Shown here: piece after piece, positions 12,301 to 22,500 of the stretch
How positions within the stretch are numbered: position 1 is the first letter of the stretch
Layout of the letters: the number at the start of each line of letters is the position of its first letter
Source: Chromera velia
Taxonomy: Eukaryota; Sar; Chromeraceae
Direction of reading: 5' to 3'
Assembly (NCBI GenBank): GCA_018398765.1
Contig: JAHBMJ010001653.1
Span: forward strand, 1-27,823
Length of the DNA: 27,823 nt
The notes under the pieces: model-generated
Databases searched by the model: none
What the model was told of the DNA's origin: nothing
What the model saw: the letters and a program-made list of their open reading frames with translations, nothing else
Made by a program: the position numbers and the translations under genes

Positions 12301-15300
12301 TCGTTTAGACTCTTCTGGATGTCCTCCAGCTTCTTTGCAGCCTGCTGGAAGTGCGGAAGAACCGAGTCGATGTCCGCGACGTCCAGTGCAGCTGGAGATT
12401 CTTTCACCTGAACCCACAAGAGAGAAGAGGAGAGAAGGGTGCCGAAATTCAGTGCATGCATACATGGATGCATGTGGACAGAAGGCTAGATGTGAGGAGA
12501 CCTGATGGAAAGGGGAGGGTGCCGTTGTTTTAGTCTATATTCTGGATAAAGGGTTCGTTCCTCTGGGCGGCGGCAGTGCATTCAGACTAGAGTTCCATCC
12601 CTCTTCCAGTAACCTCCTTTCGATGTTTCCTTTGAGATTTGGAAGGAATCGCTTCCAGACGGTGGGACAACGACATCACCAAAAAGAAAGAACGTGAAAA
12701 GACTTGAGGTGCAATTGTTGTTGTGACATTCTTCACAGGGCCCAGGAAGAATCGAAAGAAAAAAAAAAAAACGACCCACCCACCTGATCCATTGTAGATC
12801 TCCAGAGGCCGTCAATCTGTTCGAATCTCCGTGCCTCCATTGGCATCTGTCGCTTGATGTCCTCAGAACCGAAGATAGGCTCAAGGTACAGCCAGGCCCT
12901 TTGGACGTTCATCCAGACCTCAAAGAGATCCTGAATGTGCAGCAGCCGTTGCTCCCATTCTTTCACCTCCTTCTCTATTGGCTTCACAAATGGAGACCCC
13001 CTAATCGCTTGGGTCTTCACGATGTGCTCATCAAGCAGTGCCTGGAGGCAGAGAAGACAGGGCACAGATGAGAACATTGGTTTTGCACAGTTCAAGAACT
13101 TCAAAAACAAAATTGTAGGAGTGAAAAGAGAGATAGATGAATTGTTCGCGTGCACACAGTCAAACACGTTGAAGCAAAAAACATCGATCGATCAATAGTC
13201 AGGAGGACCTGGAGAAGCACAAATGTTCATATCGAGATTTCTGCAGAGATGCAATTGCTTTCCATTCTTGCCTTTCCCTCACTCCCTCACACTCCCTCTC
13301 TCACACTAACTGACTACCGACCGACCTGCACATCATCCACTCCCTTGAGCAGATACGTGCCCGTCTCTTTGTAGGGCGACGCCTCCAACTCGCACCCCTT
13401 CCACTCTTCCTTCATCTGTTTGAGCGTCTTCTTCAGCCCAAACTCTTTCTGCGCCACTGCGGAGATCTCCTCTATCAGATCAATGTGCTTGTCCGCTTCT
13501 GCAATTAGATGTACGGGCAGGCGGACAGAAAGGCAGAGAGAATCAGTGAAACAAAAATACATACACACAAAATTCAGCTACAGAACGGCGAGGAAGGGCT
13601 AGAGGATTCCGCACAGTTATGTGTCTACCTCCACCAGAGTTCTTTTGGTCTGTTCGGTCGGCCGGTCATTTTGGGAGGTGGAGAGAGAGAGAGAGGGAAG
13701 GGGGATAGAGAGGAGAAGAGCAGAGAGATGGAGAGAGAGAGAGACGGTATTTGAGGGAGCACGATGAACCTGTACACGCAGGTGTGGTGGTCTGCAAGGA
13801 AGAGCCGTTTCGAGATGTGCTAGTCTGTTGGCAGAATAATGCACTGACTTACTGACCCATATTGAGGAGTGTGTAGAGAGTCAACTGGTCATGGTCCGTC
13901 TCTGCCTCCTTCTCCATTCGGGCAAAGAGTTCATCCCAGTGTCTTTTCTGCAATGCCTCCTGACATAGGGCCCTAATGATTGGCAGGTGTCCCCTGTACC
14001 TGTCAATGGCCTCCTTCAGATCCTCTGCCACTTTCTGTGGAATCGGCTGATTGATCTTTGCGAACTCTCGTGCCATTTTGATCGCCTCCTTGTACCTGGA
14101 AGAAGAAAAAAAGGCAAAACGACAAGACGATGGGTTGGTTGAGAACACAAAAAATCGTTGAAAGCACCTAAACGGAGGCGATGTAGCGAGTCCTTTTCAC
14201 ACACAAGTCTGACATCAAAAAGAGTAGCCATGCAATCAAGTTGGAAGGAACGAACCAAACTTGAGGAGAACAAGAGAAGAGAGATGATGGGTCGCACATC
14301 ACACAGGCTTACAGACTCTAAGCCAGAAAGATCATCTACATGCTTTTTTAGGTCACGCCTGTAATCCTCCTCACGTTTAGGCTGAAAGGTTCTTTTCTTG
14401 GAAGACGAACGTCAGAACATTCCTGATAGACTAGGTATGTGGCAGACAGGCAGGAAAACAGACACACTGCACAGATACACAGACAGATATCAAAAAATGC
14501 AAAACGGCACGCGGCTTCAGGTAGTCTCGTTGACTGGCCGATTTACTGATGTTGGCTTGTTTCGCTGACTGTCTGTGTGCTTGGTTGACTGACCAAGTTT
14601 CGATAGACTCTTCCACCTCCGTTGCCGGAAGCTTCTGAAGGTTCATGTTCAGCCAATCCTCGGCATTCACCCCAAACTCAGCTGCCGTCATCCACAACTG
14701 CAGTCGTTGAACAAACATTCATTGTGATTTATGTATTAATCATCAATTCATTTTCAATGCCTTGAAAAAAAAGACCCTTCCTTTCATGCCTGGGCTGCTT
14801 TCTGGCAGAAAACTGCACGATCTATACGACCATGCCCACGTCTTTCACTCTCACCCATTGATTCTCTCTCTCTTCTGATATTTCATCGACCGTGAGAGAG
14901 AGAAGATTCCTTTTCTTCAATCAATCGATAGATCGATTGATCAATTGAAGAATCTATGCCCACAGCTGTCTGTGCCTAGCTACACACACATCGCTCCCGT
15001 TGACCCACCTTGTTGTATGGTTTGTACTCTTCCACCATCTCGTCAAGGTGGGAGAAGTCGGTGACGTCAACGTTGAACAGCCTCTCGCGCTGCTGGAAGG
15101 ATAGAACCTGCATGATATGCAAGGAGGGGGGGCATTCATGAGGACTCGCATAATGCGTCGAAACAAAGTACAAAGGATACGGAAAGGTACAGACAAACGG
15201 CCCAGGAAGAACCTACACACTGTCGCTCTTGCAAATCCCCAGGGCCGGAAATTCTAGCGACATGTGTTAACACGTTCACGTTTTAAAGGGCAATCAGACA

Positions 15301-16546
15301 AGAGAAAAACAACATTCGTCTAGCCGCGTCCTTTGCTCTCCTCCTTTCCTTTCCCCCTGCCCGTCTCTCCTTCCCTTCCTACCTTCTCTTTTGCCTTCTC
15401 GATGTCCGATTGATATTTGAGCAGCGGCCCGTGGAGTCTCTTGGCTTCGTCCCAGGAGGCGTTCTTCTTGATCGAATCGATGAACTCCTGAATCCCCGCG
15501 ATCTCTTGCTTGAAGGCTTCTTTCTCGGCCTGGAGCTTATCCATGAACTGCAACCAGCGAACCAAGCAAGCAAGAAAGTAGGCAGCAGGCAGAAATCTCT
15601 ATCCAGAGAAAAAGGCACGCTTATTGATGGAAAAAAAAAAACATCGTTGTATTCAACGAAGCTGCCGCTTCTGCATGCAAGTCTTGACTCTTTTTTGCAC
15701 ACGCATATCTTGCTCATGCATTGGCTCTAACACTTCTACCTGAATTGATTCAACAGAACTGACTGACCTTCTCTTTCTCGGCCTCCAGATTCTGAGTCGT
15801 GTTCGAGACGTTGATCCGGAGCTCTAACGGCCAAGAGAAGGACCTGAATGCAGCCTCGACTGCTTCGTCCGACACAGCAAAGCTGAAAGAAGACGCGAGG
15901 TTGATCTGCTGGTGCACGTGTTTGGTCATGGCCATCAGAGGCTCTTCCAAGGACTGCTTGATCGAGGCAAGGAAGTTCTTCAGCTCCCGGAGCTCCTCTT
16001 CATCCTTGGGGGGGCGAATCACCTGCAAGATAGATACCATTAATTTAATTCCGTCTTTCACTGTTGTCGCTGCTGCTTGTATTCTCGCTGCCCTCCGACT
16101 TCATCTCCTGGAGGGGAACCATTAATCCTAACCCGAAATAAATCTCCAAAGCACGAGGAACGGGGACGAGAGCCCAACCCTACTGACACAAAGGAAAACA
16201 TTCTCACGTCAGAACTTTATTGAACAGGTTGGACAAATGATACAGTGAGTAGACAGACACACCACGGGAAGTGGAGACGAGAGAGGGAGCCAATAAACGG
16301 GTGGGTGCAAAAAAAAAAAAAAAAAAAAAAACGCGGTCGCACTGACCCTCTCGTGTGCGTCCTGCCACTTCTCAAGGATGAACAGCGACCGTCTGTAGAT
16401 CGAGTCCTCGAGCGCCTGGAGGACTTCGTTGCTCCTTGCGACTACCGCTGCGTCGAGAGCCTCAAGGGCCGCCTCGGCGTCAATCTGCACCAATCAACAC
16501 ACACACACACACACACACACACAAATGGACAACCAAACAAACACAC

Positions 16547-16585
<39 letters not shown>

Positions 16586-19433
16586 TGGACAACCAAACAA
16601 CCGAATGGATAGATAAAAGGATCGTTGGATAGATGGATAGGCAGACAGGTGGCTAGATGGATAGACAGATAGGTGGATTGTAGATACAAAAATGGGATGA
16701 AATGCTGCAAAAGAAATTCAGACAGACTTGCAGAGGTTGTACCTCTTTCTCTCATCTTCAACTTTTCTTTTTTTTCAAGTCATTGTGTTTCTCTTCTGGT
16801 TGCGTCATGCTTCTCTTTCTGAGTGCACGCGCCTTCTTTCCTGATGCGCATAGTTTTTTCCTTTTTTTCCCCAACTTCCCCAAAAGAGAGATATAAATCA
16901 GAGATTGTGCGGACAGACCTGGAAAAGTGGCAGTGTTACAAGAGAAGAAGACACGGCCTGAATTTGGTCTCTCGCATCCTTCAATGCCATGAGCTGCTGT
17001 CTGGTCTTCTGAATGTCAATGACGTCCACGAGAAGCACCGGGGCCTTCATTGGGTCCAATTGCTCAGAGGCCGTTCCACCCTCAGCCGCTGAGGGTACAC
17101 CTGTTCCATCAGCTGTGACACCCTCTGTGACCGTGTCTTGTGCTTCCCCTCCCTCGCTCTCCTTTGTTGCCTCATCAGCAGCTTGTGTCGCCTCCGTATC
17201 CTCTGTTTCCTTCAACTCGGGCTGCTCTGGAGGTTTCTCTCCCCTCTCTGCCTCTGGAGTCGTGACCATCCTGACGGTCTGTGAGAGAAGATATTCAAAC
17301 TCCTTGAATTTTGCCAGTAGGTCCGCGGGAGCCCTCAGACAGTCGTTCACGACGTCTGCGAGGCGCTTTTTGGCGTCCACCAAGGGGCCGTGAGAAGACG
17401 TGAGAGGGTAGAGGACAGTCGAGTCAAGGGAGCAGAAGGGAAGCAGCTCCGGTTCTGCAAATAGGTGGGAAGAGCAAATGCGTGGGTAGATTTTTCATTT
17501 CACTACTTTCATGCCAGCCTCGAACAATGCAGTTGGAGGGTCAAAAAGAAGGAAATGATTGGAAAGACAGAAAACGTTTTTTCTCCCTCTGCCTGACGGT
17601 CGCTGCACAATCCGAGACTCTTACATATTCTCCCCCCCCCGGACAAGAAATGCTCCCAAAGAGAATAACAAAGGCTTTTGCTCGCTTCCTACCTGCGCTC
17701 ATGAGGGTGTTGCAGGAAATGACAATGCCGTCCAGGAGGTCCAGGAGAGCCTCCAGAAGCCTGCAGGCAGAGAGAGTGAAGATCGGACAGACGGGTACCC
17801 AGGTCAGCGATCAAAAAAGAGCGCTGGAGGTCCAAATGACGCGAAAGAAAGTTGCAGCTGACATCCGTCAAAGGAGGCTTCGAGGTATGTCGCGAAACAT
17901 AAGTCGGTATTGTGGAAGATCTTCAGACTTGATTGGAAGGGGGCAACAGTGAGATTGTTGAAGAGAGTTGTTTTGATTGGATCTTCCACACCGCGTGAAA
18001 GAGACAGGACACCGAAAACCGAGCCAAACACAAAAACGCGTCAAAATTTCTTTTCTCTTTTTACGGGCGACCCATTTTCTGTCTGCATGATAGCACAGAG
18101 ATTATCCTTACAGTTTTACACTTGTGTCTCAATCCATTCGCTCTGTCCTGCTTTTCTTCCGACGTGCCCCTTCTTCCTCGTTGGTGCATAATTGCTGACT
18201 CACTTTTTCGGTTCGGGGTTGATTTCAAGGGTGCCCTCCGATTCCTGGATCTTCAAAACAAGAAGTGGCGCTGCCAGGGGCTGCAAGGGAACGGGGGTCA
18301 TCAATCCAATTATGCTTCAGCCAAAATTCAGGTTTCACACCTTGTTAGGCAAATTTAGACTCAAAAAGAGGTTTCTCAGAAGAAGACCGAAAAGAGCAGC
18401 TTTCAGCTGAACCACAGAAAGAAAGCACTGGACAAAGAGGAAGAAGAAAAGGGCCCGCGGGGCATGGAGGGGAGAACGTGGAAGCAAGAACAAGACCCCG
18501 CCCCAGGAAGAGACAAAAACAAACAGAAAAATAGGGATCCAACAGGAAATTGAGGCCCCACCAGCCCACTAGAGAAGCCCACCCCGCCCTCTACGAGCCT
18601 TCCACCCACCCACCCACCCTAGAGTTTGAGGGATCTGGTGCAAACGCCTCAATGAAATGAGTCCAGGACCCAATGGAGTCCGAGATGAACTCCCGAAGGT
18701 GTCGGTTCAGCATCAGATCCAACTTCCTTAGATATCTGCATGAAGTGAGGAAAGGAAAACATTACAGCCAGAATGTCGAATTATAAGAGTCACGCATAAA
18801 TTCGTCCGTCTTGACTTTCATTCTGAGGGATTCGTTGTTCAGCACCCAGCCGATTTGTCTCTGACGCTTTCATCAACAGAAGCTATTCGCTCAGGTGATG
18901 GCTTCTCGAATGCATTTTAGATACTACAGCACAACAGTGGAACTTGTGAAATCAAGGAATGGAGCTGCAGGGAAGTAAGCGCTGATCTACCATCGCATCC
19001 GTAAACTAAGGGAAAACTCACGTACGTACTTTGCTGCAATCGGAATCTGTGTTTTTTTTCATGACATGCCAGCGTACCTGTGGAGGGGTGACCTCATGTG
19101 CTTAGCGTGGTCGTCTGTGAAGAAATTGAACTCCTCAGACAGGACGTCGACCACCTCTGAGAGGACGCTCTCTCTCCACTGTTTCTCCAGAGCCTTCGTC
19201 ACTGCCCCTCTGTGGGCCTCTTGCTTCTCGAGAAATTCCGAGGGATCAAAAGGTTTCTGCACATGTAAACGAAGAGGGAGGGACAGAGGAGCAGAAGGCC
19301 TGTCGTCTCCTCAGAACAAAAGCGGGGTTACTACAAAGATTTGGGAAGAAGGATAAGGCTGCAGAGAGAGAAAAGGAGAAAAAAAACCAAACGCCCCCAC
19401 CCACCCACCCACCCACACATACACACATACACA

Positions 19434-19502
<69 letters not shown>

Positions 19503-22500
19503 GTATATGCAGACCGATGCTGCCGGCCTAAACAACTACACGAAAATCGGCAACTTGATTGGCCAGTGAACACTGCGCGATCGAACAGAGAGAACATCAG
19601 AAAGACGGAAGGAGAGTCATTTGCCTTCTTTTCACGTGATTTGGATACACGGAGACGCACTCGAAAGTCCAGCGCTGCAGAAAACTTCCCCACCCCGAAC
19701 CCAAACATACTAACATACGAACCCCCTTTCAACCTTTCACCCGTGACCATCCGCAATTCTGGCACCACGGTCTTTCTCCTCGCAATAGGGCAAGAGCAGA
19801 AAAGAGTATGACTGACTGACCGCTCTCTTGAGTCTCTTTTGAGCGAGGAATGGACCCCCGGAGCTTAATGTTGCAAATGCCGAATCAGGAATTGCCCCCA
19901 AGGACTTCACAAGAGATGGCCCGCCGCCCTCTCCGTCCCCGTCCCCTTCGTTTTCGTCTTCTCCTTGCTCGACTACCTGAAAAGAAGGTAAATCCGAAAC
20001 GTCCAGAAGACGCAGATCCCGAACCTCCTCAAACTTTTTCTGGACCTGGTTGGTCAAAGAACGGAGGCGTTCCTTCGAAAAACTCAGAGCACCGGCAATT
20101 TGGTCTCTCCTCTCCACCACTGGCATGTTCCTCCAGTGGAGAGCGGCGGATCCATATCCGTCTCTGTAGAGAGGGAAAACGTCGCAGAGGCCAAAAAAGG
20201 GCACTGGAGGGGGCAGAAAAGGGATCAGAAGCTTTGCGAAGGGGTTCGCCTTCATCGTGTACGGGTGGATCCTGCATGCAGACAGAGGTGATTGCAGAAT
20301 GAATACTCAGCCAGCAGTATTTCGTACTGGCACGGCGGTATTTGTATTGACAGATGCAAAACCTTGTACCGCTGCTGTCTAAAAATATTTGGTAGTCTCA
20401 GACAGACACAGAGGCGGACGAAAGAAAAAGGGAGCTTGGCAGCATGCGCACACAAACCGAAAAAAAGAAGAAGGGCGTTTGGAGTACTGAGAGCGAGAGA
20501 GTATCGAGTCTCCGTCGTCTCTCCTCACTTGACTTTTTTCGAATGTAGCAACGCAGAAAGAGAAAACTCACAAAGCATCTCTCGTTCCGTGTTTTTGGAT
20601 CATCGCCAATTTGACCCTCTCCAGCTTGGAGGAGATGATGTAGTTCTGCTCCACGTCGATCAATAGTTGACGGATCGAGAGGACGTAGTTTTGAGGGTCC
20701 TGTAGTATTCAAACAGGCGCACAGAAACATGCACAATCTCACTCAAAATGCGTCGGACGACAAATGATGAAGCTAAGACATGAGTCAGTACAGGCGAGCT
20801 GCAAACTGTGGAGGCAGGCACGATGTAGAAGAAAGGCCTTTCTAGGAATCGAGGCTTTTATCTCAATAATTGCACCGATTGGAGACAGAGTCGAGAGGGC
20901 AGCGCAAGATTTTACATTGCTTTTCCATCTATCTGTTTTCTGCCTGTGCGTACCTGTACGTGGGAGTGGTGCAGGCAGTGTCTGATGAACGTCTCCTTGA
21001 GGGAGCGTCGCATGGGAGAGACAGCCTGGTCGGGTTGGGATTCGACGAACTCGATGAACCTCTGCTGCTCCTCTATGCGGGCTTTTCGAGCCTTGGACGC
21101 TTCCACGCGGTGTCGGAATTTTCTGAGCAAGACGTGTGGGCACGAAAGAAAAGGAAAGGAAGGATCGCGGAGTGTCGCAACAGAGAGAACAAAGAAGGAC
21201 GGAGACAGGCAGGGGGAATTACTTCTCTGTTGTCACGGACAGAATGCTCCAATACTTCGAGCGAGAGTGGTCAAGCAGACAGACTACAGGTAACAAATGC
21301 ACTAGGGTAGGTAGTCCTTCAGGCAGGCAGTGAGCCAGGCAGTCAAGCAGGCGCACGAAAAGGGAGACAAGCAAGCAGGACAAGCACATACATGAAGGCG
21401 GCTCGACGGACTGACACGCAGACAGGCTAACAGACACAAAGAGACACTGCATGACTCACCGAGGATCCTCAGCCCGAAATCGTACTGCGAGCCTCCTGAC
21501 AGCCTTTTCCCTTCCTGACTCGGTGACGACGATGAATCTTCTCATCCTGGAGTCCCAAGAGATCACGCGGGCAGGCACGAGACCCCACTGCAGTCATGCA
21601 GTCAGTCAGACAGTCATGAATTCATTTTTCTCATACGAGCTAGGGCGAAGACAGGGCTTAGAAGAAGACTTTCATCCCGGAAACTCGGTTCCTTCCGTGT
21701 TTTCCTTGAGCCATGTCGTGTTCAGCGCAACAGTCCTTTCCTTTTTTGTTTGATCGTCAGGAGAAATGAATGAAATGAGGGAATGAAGTTCGTCAGAACA
21801 CCCGGAAGGCCCCCCGTTGGGGTACAGCATGGCACGGCAGTCCCTCTCCTCTCTTCGTGGACATTCGTGACTGTTTTGGACCTTCTGTTACAATTCGATG
21901 AATTTTTGTCACAAGTGTCCAGTACAAAGCTAGGGCTTCCTTCACCTGGAATGGGGACTGTCGAATTTGATGTCTTCTTTCTGTTACTTCTCCCCTCCTC
22001 TCCCCTGCCTACCTGCTTTCCAGTGTAGTGAAGAACGTCGGCATCCCAATCGTGGTAGTCTTCTTCCGCTTCTCTCTCACCCTCTGGTCCATCAGCCTCT
22101 CCTTCAGTCTCTTCTCCCTCCTCCGCTTCCCCCTCCCCCTCTTTCCCCCCCTCTTGGTCTTCCCGTTGTCTTCTCCCCTTTCGACTCATCGAACTTCTCT
22201 TCCACTGTCGGCTGAGAAGCTCAATGGCGGCGTCCCGACCCTCCGCCCCGTCCAGAGTGGCGGCCTGAAACATCAGGGCCTCCTCCTCTCCCGCCTCCCA
22301 CGGAGAGGCTGGCCGGTCCTCCTCCCCCTCCTCTCTGTCCCTACTTGCTGCTCCAGGACTGCCGTCCCCCTCTGCTCTTGGACTTCCCTCTGCAGGCAGG
22401 CAGGTGCATGCATGGACAGAATTTCATTCGTTCGTGCGATTTGACTGATACAACGGACAGACAAAAATGTTCACTCTCTTCACCCCTTTAACCCCTTTCA

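Noticed and set aside
21722-22012. Extension of the exon 3 reading frame into the following sequence as coding
   Set aside because: The sequence after the CAG|GTAGGC donor stays open for a while but is not dynein-like. Exon 4 joins in frame at TGG after CTGCAG, so this is intron.
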